Source: Chitinophaga sp. CF118 (GTDB lineage Bacteria > Bacteroidota > Bacteroidia > Chitinophagales > Chitinophagaceae). From it: 64,000 bases of DNA. Position 1 is the stretch's first letter; each line of letters opens with the position of its first letter. The position numbers and the translations under genes were made by a program. A model generated the notes under the pieces. The model saw only the letters and a program-made list of their open reading frames with translations, was not told where the DNA came from and ran no database searches. Location of the stretch: assembly GCF_900112615.1 (NCBI RefSeq), contig NZ_FOMK01000008.1, positions 188,011 through 252,010 of the forward strand, written 5' to 3'. Positions 44,730 to 53,676 of this stretch are shown in pieces.

Positions 44730-45094
44730 TTAACTTAATCAAATTGCCATTCCGTAAATTGTCAGTTGGCAGGTTTATCATCACTATACTAGATCCACAT
44801 AGGTTCTACCACAATATAAGCAATACCCGGCATAAGCAGCTTTACTAGTTGAACAGATGGCATTATCATTAATACGTCCTTATCAACCAGGATAAGGAAG
44901 ACCAGATAAATGGAGGTTTTAAGGTGAAAATTTAATTAATGTAATTATAGCTGTATTTCAACGAGCTAATCTGTAATTGACATTTTGGCAGCAAGTTATA
45001 TTGGATTCCTGCAAAACTGAGTGCCATTGCGAGTGTCATTTGAGTATTGTAGAAAGGGCTAAAAAGCGTGATTTTATGGCACTCGGAGAAATAA
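44730..45094. other. Intergenic, no gene recognised
   Basis: An AT-rich spacer upstream of the serine hydrolase. No homology and no clear promoter were seen; repeat R5 begins at its right end. Confidence 0.4.
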
Positions 45095-45165
45095 AAAAAA
45101 CACTGTAAATCAATGACTTACGGGGTTGTATTGTGCCCAGTAGCGGTAACTTCTCGAACCAAATA
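45095..45165 (-). repeat. tRNA-3'-end-like repeat with hairpin, copy R5
   Basis: Hairpin ctgtaaatcaatgacttacg (45103 onward), then tgtgcccagtagcggtaact and tctcgaaccaaat. The hairpin class is shared with R6. Read on the minus strand the hairpin is followed by a T run, so it would terminate the ATPase gene. Confidence 0.75.
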
Positions 45166-45210
45166 GTATTGATATTTAATAAGTTACAGAAACCATAGCA
45201 TAATGAATCT

Positions 45211-46335
45211 TTATCCCAGTAAGAAATCCTGGATATTATCAGGGGAAATCACAAAAGTTTCTGTGCCGGGATAGTTCTCTGTGAAAGTTTGAGAGAAACG
45301 GATTTTATCATTTTTGCCCCATTTAAATTCAAATGCTTTTAGGAGGTCGCCTTCATGTTCTTCTATAAGATCAATTTCCTGTTGCTGAGTAGTACGCCAG
45401 AAATATTGTTTAGCATCTAAATTATTATAGTGCAGGAATTTCATTCTTTCAGAGATTACATAGTTTTCCCACAACATTCCAACATCAGTTCTTGAGGTCA
45501 TAGGTTTGAAATTGTTTATTATCGCATTGCGAATTCCACAATCATAGAAAAAGATTTTCTTACCTTTTTTAATCTCATTTCTAACGTTGCGATTAAGAGC
45601 TGGCAGAACAAATACCACATAAGCCTTTTCCAAAAGATCTATGTATTTTTCAACCGTCTGTTTATTCGCACCAATTGTCTGAGCAAGCTCATTATAACTT
45701 ACTTCACTACCTAATTGCAGTGCCAATGCTTTTAATAATTTTTCAAGAAGTACGGGCTTTTTAACTTGTTCCAACATTAACAGGTCTTTGTACAAGTAAC
45801 TTCCTGCCAATAATTTTAATAGTTCCTTTTCCTCACCTTGTTTTGAAACTATCTCAGGGTAATAACCATAGATTAAACGATATTCAATTAATTTTCTTTC
45901 TGTTAAAAATCCATGATGATCTACCATTTCGCCAAAACTTAAGGGATAGAGCATAAATTCATACTTCCTGCCTGTAAGCGGCTCATTTACCTGGCTGGAT
46001 AATTCAAAGGCAGATGAACCTGTAGCAATAACCTGGACATCTTTTATTTGATCTGTAATTAGCTTAAGGGTAAGGCCAATGTTAGTTATGCGTTGTGCCT
46101 CATCAATAAACAATATCTTGTTTTTCCCAATTACTGTTTTTAGAGTTGGCAAACTGGTATTTGATAGCGCATCCCTGACATTACTATCATCACCGCTAAG
46201 ATGTAAGTATTCTTTATCTTTAAGTACGGCTTCAACCAGCGTTGATTTTCCACATTGACGAGGGCCGAAAATCAATATCGCTTTGCCTTTGAATAAACGT
46301 TCCTGAATAGCTTTTTGCAAAACACGAGGTATCAT
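45211..46335 (-). CDS. DUF4143-type AAA_14 ATPase
   Basis: 374 residues. Walker A GPRQCGKSTLV near residue 25, Walker B ILFIDEAQRI, sensor ATGSSAFELSS, and a C-terminal DUF4143 region ending with a conserved acidic/Lys patch (EIDLIEEHEGDLLKAFEFKW), which looks like a PD-(D/E)xK-type end. An HTH-like segment (YNELAQTIGANKQTVEKYIDLLEKAYVV broken by a turn) lies between. These ATPases are widespread in accessory regions with no agreed role; some are linked to toxin or defence loci. It fills the interval between repeats R5 and R6 alone. Confidence 0.88.
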   Translation of the reverse strand: MIPRVLQKAIQERLFKGKAILIFGPRQCGKSTLVEAVLKDKEYLHLSGDDSNVRDALSNTSLPTLKTVIGKNKILFIDEAQRITNIGLTLKLITDQIKDVQVIATGSSAFELSSQVNEPLTGRKYEFMLYPLSFGEMVDHHGFLTERKLIEYRLIYGYYPEIVSKQGEEKELLKLLAGSYLYKDLLMLEQVKKPVLLEKLLKALALQLGSEVSYNELAQTIGANKQTVEKYIDLLEKAYVVFVLPALNRNVRNEIKKGKKIFFYDCGIRNAIINNFKPMTSRTDVGMLWENYVISERMKFLHYNNLDAKQYFWRTTQQQEIDLIEEHEGDLLKAFEFKWGKNDKIRFSQTFTENYPGTETFVISPDNIQDFLLG

Positions 46336-46420
46336 ATTTTTCCGTTTGGATATCTAAATTACATAATAATCTGCTGTTTAAATAACTTTATACCATAATA
46401 TTTAGAGAGTTTCAGAAATA

Positions 46421-46492
46421 AAAAAAAACTGTAAATCAATGACTTACAGGGTTGTATCGTGCCCGCTACCGGTAAGTTTTCGAATCAAATTA
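46421..46492 (-). repeat. tRNA-3'-end-like repeat with hairpin, copy R6
   Basis: Hairpin ctgtaa/ttacag with loop atcaatgac (46429-46449), then tcgtgcccgctaccggtaag and ttttcgaatcaaat. On the minus strand: TTCGAAAACTTA CCGGT AGCGGGC A. Confidence 0.75.
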
Positions 46493-46563
46493 TACAGATA
46501 ATCAACAACTTAATGCTATAACAATGATAATACTTGCGGATCATTGCCTGTATGGCTCATGAG

Positions 46564-47457
46564 TTAGTTGGTAAGGCGCTTCCACCATTGGATGATTTTT
46601 TGAGCGAACGATGTCTTATCAGCAGGCCGCTTCGGTTTACCAATCGTCGTTGGCGCTGCATCGGATAAACGTTCCTGGATGGCAACTGGTTTCGGTTCGG
46701 CTTTTTTCGGTAGAAATGTATCAGTAGGCGTTACGTCATAAAAAACGCTATGCGCTACTTTGGCTTCCACATTCAGTATTTCGGCAGCATCGTCTTTTCT
46801 AGCGTTACTAATATGGTTGAAAGAATCGATGATCTTTTGCTGAGGCATTTCGAGTCCTACAGTCGAAATGTCTCCTGCCTCCAACATGGCCAGGTATCCA
46901 ATCTTTCCCATTTTGAAGATATAGTTAGGCCATTGACGATCTGCGTGTTTGTATAAGCCAAACTCGCTGGTGTCCAGGATCAGTATTTTATTATCAACAT
47001 CAATCAACAGGTGGTCTAAAGTGCGCGTTTCCCCTTCTATTGGTAATGGTATAGCTGGTCTGGCTTTCAATTGTGATATTGCAGCTTCTCCATAACGAAT
47101 TACATCTTCTACCGTTACATTATGCGATTCTACTACGTAAATTTTTCCATGTTCCTTAATCACAAACAAACCGTTCGGCCATTCATCATTAACCGGATCA
47201 CCGGTGATCAAATTAGCGTCCAGCACGTCAGGCTTGGGGGATTGCTGCAGGGCTACATAATCGATTCCCATTAAAGGTTCCGCATCGTACATATTATTGG
47301 CTAGATGGACCACTTGCCAGCCGGGCCATTTTCCCTTCAGGGCGGACTGATAATAACGCATCACAGAAGTCTCCATCTCCATGTGCCATGACCAGTAACC
47401 CAATATTTTCTTTTCTATATCGGCAATGACGAAAGCCTCCATATATACCGGGTCCAT
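46564..47457 (-). CDS. Hypothetical protein
   Basis: 297 residues from the ATG at 47457 (MDPVYMEAFVI; a TTG lies directly before). Alpha/beta character with no signal peptide: FVIADIEKKILGYWSWHMEM, WPNGLFVIKEHGKIYVVE, LLIDVDNKILILDTSEFG. The last 45 residues are a Lys/Pro-rich tail ending in a Trp helix (KIIQWWKRLTN). No family was recognised. The repeated 'WPN.lFv...KIyvve / WPNYIFKMGKIGYL' suggests a duplicated domain, as in some contact-toxin immunity proteins. Confidence 0.55.
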   Translation of the reverse strand: MDPVYMEAFVIADIEKKILGYWSWHMEMETSVMRYYQSALKGKWPGWQVVHLANNMYDAEPLMGIDYVALQQSPKPDVLDANLITGDPVNDEWPNGLFVIKEHGKIYVVESHNVTVEDVIRYGEAAISQLKARPAIPLPIEGETRTLDHLLIDVDNKILILDTSEFGLYKHADRQWPNYIFKMGKIGYLAMLEAGDISTVGLEMPQQKIIDSFNHISNARKDDAAEILNVEAKVAHSVFYDVTPTDTFLPKKAEPKPVAIQERLSDAAPTTIGKPKRPADKTSFAQKIIQWWKRLTN

Positions 47458-47742
47458 CAAATCCTCGTGAATTCATGCTGACGGTGCGGGGATGCATTTT
47501 GTGACGGATTGATTTTATAGCACTGGCGGTTATGCATTGCTGATACTCTACCGGAAATAATCAGATCGTAACGATATCCTGAACAATTTAGCCCAAACAT
47601 GTCGACAATGGTTAACCTCATCTATTCCAAGGATCTTGATTATTCAGCCGACTTCACTAATTTTGATCATGTACAGCAGTATAGATGAGTCTATTTGGGT
47701 ATAAGCTGCACTTTTACATCATTTTAATGTTTTTTAATAAGT

Positions 47743-48438
47743 ATGACAAGTCCAATTGAGATGAATGCTCCGGTCCGGAAACTAATTGACAAAATAGGGT
47801 CGGAATATGAATATGAAATCGTCCTTATAAAGCCGGATCCGACGACTACTCCTGGGAATTGTTATTTTAATGTACAGGATAAAGTGGCTAAAGATGGCGG
47901 AAAACTAGTCTATGGATGGGCCATTTGGTTGAGTGATATCATATGCGAGGGAGAGCACCATGCGGTATGGGAAGATGAAGATGGGAATCTGGTTGATATC
48001 ACACCTCCACGTATACCGATAGACAAAATATTGTTTGTTCCTGATGACAGATTTATGTATGAAGGGAAGCATATCGGGAGTATCAGGAACAGCGTTGTAG
48101 ATAACCCCCTGGCAGAGCATATTATTTTATTCGCCGGAATGAAAGACTTCCTGCTAAAGTTTGCTACCCGGGTAGGTAATGAAGAGCATCATTTCAGCAC
48201 ATTTACGGGAAATATCTATAATCACTATGACACCTTATTCAATAATGCATTGCTCTTTTTCAGGGCGGGAGCGAAGCTGGGAAGCACCTGTTATTGCGGA
48301 AGCCTGAAATCATATAGTCAGTGTCATGGTAAAAATCTGCTTGCTTCTATGGAAAAGGTGAAGGATACTGTGATAAAGATGGATGATCTTGCTAAGGAGG
48401 AAAAAGCAAAGGAGCAAAGCGAAGCTGATGAAAGCTAA
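47743..48438 (+). CDS. SEC-C motif protein
   Basis: 231 residues. The N-terminal about 160 residues are unfamiliar (a cytosolic alpha/beta domain with YGWAIWLSDIICEGEHHAVW). The C-terminus carries a SEC-C zinc motif (CYCGSLKSYSQCHGK) and a charged tail. SEC-C motifs bind zinc and mediate contacts, as in SecA. It overlaps the next, membrane-protein gene by 11 bp, so the two are co-translated and may act together. Confidence 0.75.
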   Translation: MTSPIEMNAPVRKLIDKIGSEYEYEIVLIKPDPTTTPGNCYFNVQDKVAKDGGKLVYGWAIWLSDIICEGEHHAVWEDEDGNLVDITPPRIPIDKILFVPDDRFMYEGKHIGSIRNSVVDNPLAEHIILFAGMKDFLLKFATRVGNEEHHFSTFTGNIYNHYDTLFNNALLFFRAGAKLGSTCYCGSLKSYSQCHGKNLLASMEKVKDTVIKMDDLAKEEKAKEQSEADES

Positions 48439-49177
48439 ATCGATAATAATTTTATCTTTTGTAGGAGTAGCCGCTTATGTACTTGCAGACATCTTTCATG
48501 AAGTTGCAGGACATGGCGGCACCTGTCTGATCATTGGGAACAAGATTGATCTCATCACTTCTGTCTATTTCAAAAGTAGCCCTGGCAGTTTTCTTACGGA
48601 TATCGGCGGTCCGGTAGCTAACTTATTATTTGGTTTATTGATACATACTTTTCTTGCAAGACGAAAAAGCCTTTCTCTTCTTCCCACTCTTTTTCTGCTG
48701 CATATACTGGCTTACAACTTATTCTGGTTTTCGGGGACCATATTACAGTCTGGCTTTAGTAACGCTGGTGACTGGACTTATGCAATAAAAGAATTGAAAA
48801 TCGGAATATTTGGGAAACCTGTTCTTGTAATGGCTGGTGTTATCGCTTATTTTCTTTCCATAAAAATTGTCCGGTTGCATATAAATAAAGCCGGGATTAT
48901 TTTCTCAGAATTCTCATTGAGACAAAGTATTGTCTGTTCCTACCTTGCCGCAGTAATAGCAGCAATTATTACCGGCTTATTTTTTAAACCTGATAGAATA
49001 CAGGCTGCGTTTGAAGGGCTGCTCGAAATGTTAGGATCATTACCTATTCTATTTATTAACCGAGGTACACAACCGAAATCCAATAATTACGAACTAAAGG
49101 CAAACCTGATCGTTATCGCATCCGTATTCATTTTTTTCATTACGTTTTGTTTCACTCTTGGCAGAGGAATATCTTAA
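48428..49177 (+). CDS. Polytopic membrane protein with HExxxH motif (M50-like)
   Basis: 249 residues from the ATG at 48428 (MKAKSIIILSFVGVAAYVLAD). FHEVAGHGGTCLI in the first membrane segment gives HExxxH rather than the canonical HExxH; DIGGPVANLLFGL follows, similar to the second region of membrane-embedded M50-like proteins. Six hydrophobic segments are visible. It may be a metalloprotease variant or a non-catalytic relative. It is coupled to the SEC-C gene upstream (11-bp overlap). The protein is AT-rich in codon choice. Confidence 0.65.
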   Translation: MKAKSIIILSFVGVAAYVLADIFHEVAGHGGTCLIIGNKIDLITSVYFKSSPGSFLTDIGGPVANLLFGLLIHTFLARRKSLSLLPTLFLLHILAYNLFWFSGTILQSGFSNAGDWTYAIKELKIGIFGKPVLVMAGVIAYFLSIKIVRLHINKAGIIFSEFSLRQSIVCSYLAAVIAAIITGLFFKPDRIQAAFEGLLEMLGSLPILFINRGTQPKSNNYELKANLIVIASVFIFFITFCFTLGRGIS

Positions 49178-49490
49178 GAAAAGTTCGACTGAAGCCTATT
49201 CCAGAATGTACCATTTAAAATTAAAAAAGATGCGGTGTTCTGTACTACTCACGGACAGTAATAACCAGTTGCATTACCGGCCGGATATTCATTTGTGGAA
49301 TATTCATTTTGATAGGGTCAAACCAAAAATACCCATATAATTGTAAGTTATCCATAATTTTACCCATAAATACCCAAATAAATATAAAAGAGGAATAAGT
49401 GTTATGGAATTTAAGGTTATGGCAGAGCTGGAATCAAACTTAGGTAAGTTGATGGTTAACATATTATGTAATAAATGAAAATTGAATAAA

Positions 49491-49550
49491 AATAATAAAC
49501 CCGCTCTAGAGCGGGTTTATTATTTTTATGTGCCAGGCATGGCGATCAGC
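49491..49550 (-). repeat. tRNA-3'-end-like repeat with hairpin, copy R7 (degenerate, cuts a gene)
   Basis: Hairpin aataaacccgctctagagcg plus ggtttatt (49491-49526), then tgtgccaggcatggcgatca. The T-loop-like part is missing. Its place is taken by the end of a truncated DUF1016 gene, whose stop lies at 49546. Confidence 0.6.
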
Positions 49551-50109
49551 TATAGGGTGGAAGTCCTAAAAAGTCCCAAAAGTATGGATCCTTGAAATTG
49601 TTGTGAATAGCAGGATGGTTGCTGGTATTTTGTGAATTCGCGATATCAGTACGTTCAAAAGTTTTGGTTGAAATCTGTTTTCGTAAATCTCTTATACCTA
49701 ATGCATGATTGGCGGCAGCGTGTGCATAAAATAGCTTTGCTTCCTGATTTTTTAACGGCAATAATTCAACAAAATGTGACCAGCTCAAATGTTTTGCCAG
49801 CGGTATTATGGTCTCAATGTCTGTGAATTGTTCAGCAAATTGCATCATTCGCCTTAAATTCCTTAATTCAAAATTTCTTCCATATTTGGCTTTCAATTGT
49901 GTCGACACTGTCGACACAATTTGTTTTGCGTATTCGGCTCGTTTACTTTGAAGAATTTCTTTGTTAATGCGGGTACCAATATGCCAGAAAAGTGTGGTAA
50001 GTGAACTATTAGCCTGTATCACGAACTGACTTTGGCTTTGTTGTATAAGCTGTGAAAGCTCATTAAACAGAGAATTATTTATTGATTGTATGTTTTTTTC
50101 CTTAGCCAT
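49546..50109 (-). CDS. DUF1016 (YhcG) N-terminal domain, C-terminally truncated
   Basis: 187 residues covering the DUF1016 N-terminal domain (SSLTTLFWHIGTRINKEI, FELRNLRRMMQFAEQF, LSWSHFVELLPLKNQEAKLFY, LGIRDLRKQI). Full YhcG proteins run to about 340 residues with a PD-(D/E)xK nuclease domain that starts after 'DPYFWDFLGLP'; this protein stops five residues after that point. The nuclease part is therefore missing. The cut coincides with repeat R7. It may be a pseudogene, or a free N-domain that binds DNA without cutting. Confidence 0.8.
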   Translation of the reverse strand: MAKEKNIQSINNSLFNELSQLIQQSQSQFVIQANSSLTTLFWHIGTRINKEILQSKRAEYAKQIVSTVSTQLKAKYGRNFELRNLRRMMQFAEQFTDIETIIPLAKHLSWSHFVELLPLKNQEAKLFYAHAAANHALGIRDLRKQISTKTFERTDIANSQNTSNHPAIHNNFKDPYFWDFLGLPPYS

Positions 50110-50447
50110 TTTTTATTAATTAACTACTCTCAAAAACATTACATGTCCTTTTGAATAATGGATGTTTTATAGTTTGGCTATGAAGTTAAGTACTTTTAAT
50201 TAACCAAAGCATTAACAGAAATGGATATTATTTGTATAATCATGTAATGAGGAAATTCTTGTTGTCTCGGAAATACTATTAAGCCAATTTTAAATTATTA
50301 AATTAACATTATGTACAGGCATTTCGATAAACCCTGGCAGGACGAACAATGTTTTAGGTATTTAACCAATATTGATAATAGCAACCTCCTTTCAAGGGGA
50401 TCTGCATACGATTTTAGTGATACTGTTTTACAAAATCTAAAGCCCAA
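50110..50447. other. Intergenic, no gene supported
   Basis: A plus-strand frame from 50311 (MYRHFDKPWQDEQCF) continues into the antisense of the pRiA4b gene and has no homology, so it is not called. Nothing else was seen. Confidence 0.35.
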
Positions 50448-51014
50448 TCATTTCGCTAACAACAACAGTCTTTTGTTTGTTTCTCTTATGCTACAAAATT
50501 CTGCATTCCATTTTTCTCCAGCGACGAGACCAAGCCATTGTATATATTCGGCTTTTTCCGGATGATTTTTTCTGTTTAATATCTTCACCATTTCGTAATA
50601 ACGAAATAATCCACCAACATCTTCCGGTGGACACGCACCTCCTCCATCGAGGCAATAGGGGCCATTTAAATCCTTCGCTAGTGTTTTTTCCAGGATAATC
50701 TGATGGTCCCAGTCATCTCCAAAATCATAGATATAGCAATAGGTCTGACCTTCTTTTTTAAATATGAGGCTTACCTTTGTTTTTCGGGCATCTATAGTCG
50801 TTATTTCCGGATCAATATCATCCCCTGGGTAGCCATAACAAATCTTATCCATAAGGCCTGTTGGGGAGAACTGAAACAGATGGCTATTTTCCCATCCGAA
50901 TGCACCCTGAATAGCCATGTGCAATTGGTACAAGGTATAATCAGAAGGAACTGCAATCCTTCTCCATACTAAGGGATCACTTCCCTTTAATGTAATATGA
51001 AATTGGTAGATCAT
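50448..51014 (-). CDS. Plasmid pRiA4b ORF-3-like protein
   Basis: 188 residues with the family pattern: YQFHITLKGSDPLVWRRI, LYQLHMAIQGAFGWENSHLF, YIYDFGDDWDHQIILE, CLDGGGACPPEDVGG and YYEMVKILNRKNHPEKAEY. The family is common on plasmids and in accessory regions and has no defined role; the conserved DFGDDW and Cys/Pro loop suggest a binding site. Its start overlaps the stop of the upstream gene (ATGA), so the two form an operon. Confidence 0.88.
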   Translation of the reverse strand: MIYQFHITLKGSDPLVWRRIAVPSDYTLYQLHMAIQGAFGWENSHLFQFSPTGLMDKICYGYPGDDIDPEITTIDARKTKVSLIFKKEGQTYCYIYDFGDDWDHQIILEKTLAKDLNGPYCLDGGGACPPEDVGGLFRYYEMVKILNRKNHPEKAEYIQWLGLVAGEKWNAEFCSIRETNKRLLLLAK

Positions 51015-51451
51015 TTTCGCGCCTGTTTTTCTTCAATCGAAGCTTTCACCAGCTCATAATGTCGTTGCAACCGTTTGGCATATGCTGGGTCAGTATTCAG
51101 GATATCTTTTAAAATTTCGAGCCATTTTGGGGCAAATTGGGATTGACTGGCAAATGTTGCTAATGCGGGGCCTTTTAATTCGACAAGCATTTCATCATCA
51201 CCTCCCATCCACTCCTTATAGAAATGAAGACTCTCCCAACCATAGGTAATTGTGGCTAAAGGTTTGTCGAATGCTTGATTAACTACATTAATGTATACAT
51301 TTCGACAATCACAATCCAGGTCGGTGCAATAAAGGTCGATTAGTGCATAAGTTCCCAGCGGAAGCCCAGTGAATTCTTGATCTATTATAGTTATCACCCT
51401 GGTTTCCTTATCGGCGATCTCTGGGAATAAGTTACCAAATGCTGTATGCAA
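51011..51451 (-). CDS. Hypothetical protein coupled to the pRiA4b-like gene
   Basis: 146 residues. IDLYCTDLDCDCRNVYINVV provides a Cys-rich C-x5-C-x-C patch that could bind metal. It is followed by YGWESLHFYKEWMGGDDEM and a helical C-terminus. Proteins with this CDCR patch commonly precede pRiA4b-like genes in Bacteroidota; this is a recollection and I cannot check it here. The genes overlap by 4 bp. Confidence 0.6.
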   Translation of the reverse strand: MHTAFGNLFPEIADKETRVITIIDQEFTGLPLGTYALIDLYCTDLDCDCRNVYINVVNQAFDKPLATITYGWESLHFYKEWMGGDDEMLVELKGPALATFASQSQFAPKWLEILKDILNTDPAYAKRLQRHYELVKASIEEKQARK

Positions 51452-51600
51452 CGTGTGTAAGCTTTAATGAGGGGCAAACTTCGGAAATTCCAGGTAATTC
51501 TGAAAGAATTACATTGTACAGTACAATTATTTACATGTCCACAATCGAACCTAAATGATATTGGAAATGAATAAGTTAGAGTATAAATAGATTATGTAGA

Positions 51601-51673
51601 AATAGCAAGACCCGCTCTAAGAGCGAGTCTTGCTATTTCAGTGCCCAGTAGCGGTAGGTTATCGAACCAAATG
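51601..51673 (-). repeat. tRNA-3'-end-like repeat with hairpin, copy R8
   Basis: Hairpin aatagcaagacccgctc/gagcgagtcttgctatt (51601-51637), then agtgcccagtagcggtaggt and tatcgaaccaaat. On the minus strand: TTCGATAACCTA CCGCT ACTGGGC A. It is 46 bp beyond the stop of the next minus-strand gene. Confidence 0.8.
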
Positions 51674-51716
51674 TTGTTGATTATAAAGATGTTATATAGG
51701 AATTAGATTAATTTAT

Positions 51717-52250
51717 TTATTGGAATAAATCAATCATCTCTTTGTTTTCAGATGCTGCGGCCATCCTGTTGCCAAGCGCCCATATCTCTGCTTCCCATTT
51801 TTTCCAGGAATCAGTATCAGGGTTATTGAGGCTAATAAATGTATCAATATTATGCCCTGATATTCTTACAGTATAACTTACTCCGTCTAAAGTTATTCCT
51901 TTGCTGCCTTCAAATAAATTTAAGTTGAAAATACCCCTTAAATCAGTAATACCGGGTTCAGTGTAGATTTGACTAATTTCATCTTTATAAATGAAAATCC
52001 CCTGTACCAGCCCTCCTGGATTTACCTTTTCACGAAATCTGCTTTCATTATATTTAATGGCAAAAATCCCGCCATTCCCGGAATATAAATGGTCTACTGT
52101 TACCATCCAGATATAGTCGATTGAAATATCATTTTCACGCCAGCCGCGTTCATTTCTTATTATCTGGGAACCACTCTTAAATGCTGCAAGGCCCAACTTG
52201 AGTGCAAGCGATTTTTCAAGTTTATAAAAATGTTCAGGACTACCAGTCAT
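51717..52250 (-). CDS. Hypothetical protein
   Basis: 177 residues, no signal peptide. It has strands and helices such as ISIDYIWMVTVDHLYSGNGG, GLVQGIFIYKDEISQIYTE and KKWEAEIWALGNRMAA. No family was recognised. The size and cytosolic nature would suit an immunity protein, but this is not shown. It is the first of three minus-strand genes before mcrBC; the other two are damaged. Confidence 0.55.
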   Translation of the reverse strand: MTGSPEHFYKLEKSLALKLGLAAFKSGSQIIRNERGWRENDISIDYIWMVTVDHLYSGNGGIFAIKYNESRFREKVNPGGLVQGIFIYKDEISQIYTEPGITDLRGIFNLNLFEGSKGITLDGVSYTVRISGHNIDTFISLNNPDTDSWKKWEAEIWALGNRMAAASENKEMIDLFQ

Positions 52251-52316
52251 TGGATTGTTTATTGGAAACGTTTAGGCTTTCTCTTAGTAAATAAATACCC
52301 GTTAATAAGAATTCCT

Positions 52317-52750
52317 TTATTTTGTCACAGTGGCTACAAGCTGTCTTGTTCTTTTAACTTCTACCTCAGTGCCATCGCTTTGCTTTATTACTTCTATGCC
52401 ACAATAATCACAACTAATTTCAGTGAAATTAATCGTTAATAAATCTTTGTTCCTGTTAAAGACTCTTTTGTAATAATAAAAAGCTCCATCCGATGCTGAA
52501 TACAAGGTGTCTTTTTATAAACAGAAATGAGGCTTTGACTCCAGAATATACTGTCGCCATGAATTGTCATCTGCGTCAGGTGATACCACTTTCTTTCCGG
52601 ATGTCCGGCATCGGTATAACATTCTTTAAGCCCTGCACTATCTGTTGAACACATTTCTTCCAATCCAATGTAGAAACCGTTTAACGAAGTTTGTGCAATA
52701 GATATTAATGGAAAGCAGCAAACCAGCATTATGAAAAGAATCTTCTTCAT
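52317..52750 (-). pseudogene. Exported protein gene with a frameshift
   Basis: The frame from the ATG at 52750 has a signal peptide (MKKILFIMLVCCFPLISIAQ) and runs to about SLISVYKK, then shifts. The matching continuation (LYSASDGAFYYYKRVFN, to VATVTK) is in another frame and ends at 52317. The switch lies at a run of five A (minus strand TATAAAAAGACACC); one more A would join the frames into about 144 residues. It may be a decaying gene, a sequencing error or, less likely, a slippage site. Confidence 0.6.
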
Positions 52751-52759
52751 TAAGGAATT

Positions 52760-52867
52760 TTATTTTTTAATCTCATCAATGCTCTTTTCAAAGAAATAAC
52801 TCATCCAATCGTGTAAGTCCGACTCTGACGTGACAGGTATTAAGAAGTGTGGATCTATGTAATTAGG
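52760..52867 (-). pseudogene. In-frame continuation after a TGA of the zinc-ribbon gene
   Basis: 35 codons (PNYIDPHFLIPVTSESDLHD, ending SIDEIKK then TAA) directly follow the TGA at 52868-52870 in the same frame and end 10 bp before the next start. This composition is coding-like, so the TGA probably interrupts a longer gene. Confidence 0.5.
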
Positions 52868-53341
52868 TCACTTACTTTTTGATGAGTGTTCAATAACCTT
52901 TTTGATATAGCTACTCAATTCATTTTTCTGCTTAATATCCCATTCTGGGATGGATTGTAGGTATAATTCCGCTATTTCTTCTATGTCGAGGTTCTCGACA
53001 AAATATAGTTCTTTGATATTTTGTATTATGAGATCAACATATTCTTTATGTGCTTCACCTCTCTTAATAGCGGCTTGATTCCCATTGATAAAGAGGGTTC
53101 TTTCCAGCTTTGATATGTTTATAGTCAAATAAGCATCATTCGCTGCTACCTCGGTGATCATTTCGGGTTTTACTTTACTGACTCCATTACAATAGGCACA
53201 TTTGCCAGGTATCCATTTTAATTCGTTCTTCAGCCTTTTAATATCATCCAAATCTACATGTCCTTTACCTAGACATCTTGGACACTCAACTAAATATTCT
53301 GTAGATGTTGTTTTGTTAAAAAGTCTCTGAAAAAAGCTCAT
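52868..53341 (-). CDS. Zinc-ribbon protein of unknown function, possibly cut short
   Basis: 157 residues. Two CxxC pairs (CPRCLGKGHVDLD and WIPGKCAYCNG) form a DnaJ-like zinc ribbon at residues 20-55. The helical C-terminus (YVDLIIQNIKELYFVENLDI, KNELSSYIKKVIEHS) ends at a TGA. An open stretch of 35 codons follows in frame, so the ancestral protein probably had about 193 residues. The function is unknown. It is divergent from mcrBC. Confidence 0.6.
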   Translation of the reverse strand: MSFFQRLFNKTTSTEYLVECPRCLGKGHVDLDDIKRLKNELKWIPGKCAYCNGVSKVKPEMITEVAANDAYLTINISKLERTLFINGNQAAIKRGEAHKEYVDLIIQNIKELYFVENLDIEEIAELYLQSIPEWDIKQKNELSSYIKKVIEHSSKSK

Positions 53342-53676
53342 AATATAGGGATTTGTTCAAATATAGAATATCCTTTGCTGATTGAAAACCTACTTAAGTT
53401 GTATTTGCGCTCCTGCACTTTTTTTGCTAAATAACTAAAAAAGAATACATTGCAAAAAATGTTATTAGTTAAAAACAACGCATTATAGCGGTTATATAAT
53501 GTATAACTGCTATATGCACGCACTAAATCAATCAATATAAGGAACTAAAAAAGTTCATGAAGATATCTAAATTGAAAACTTTAGCCAGGTAAATTACTTT
53601 GTTGGAAAAAATCGTAGTGGTAAAGGAAAGCCAGAACCGTTACAAGGCATTGTAAAACGACATTCAAACAGGAAAA
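53342..53676. other. Leader between the zinc-ribbon gene and mcrB
   Basis: AT-rich, no gene. The cassette-head motif lies at 53648-53662. Confidence 0.4.
53640..53664 (+). repeat. Cassette-head motif, copy 2
   Basis: cattgtaaaacgaca (53648-53662), preceded by gttacaagg, 14 bp before the mcrB start. It matches 31011-31025 exactly over 15 bp, upstream of an unrelated AT-rich gene. Confidence 0.55.

Noticed and set aside
50311..50565. An 84-codon plus-strand frame
   Set aside because: Its second half is the antisense of the pRiA4b-like gene and the first half has no homology.
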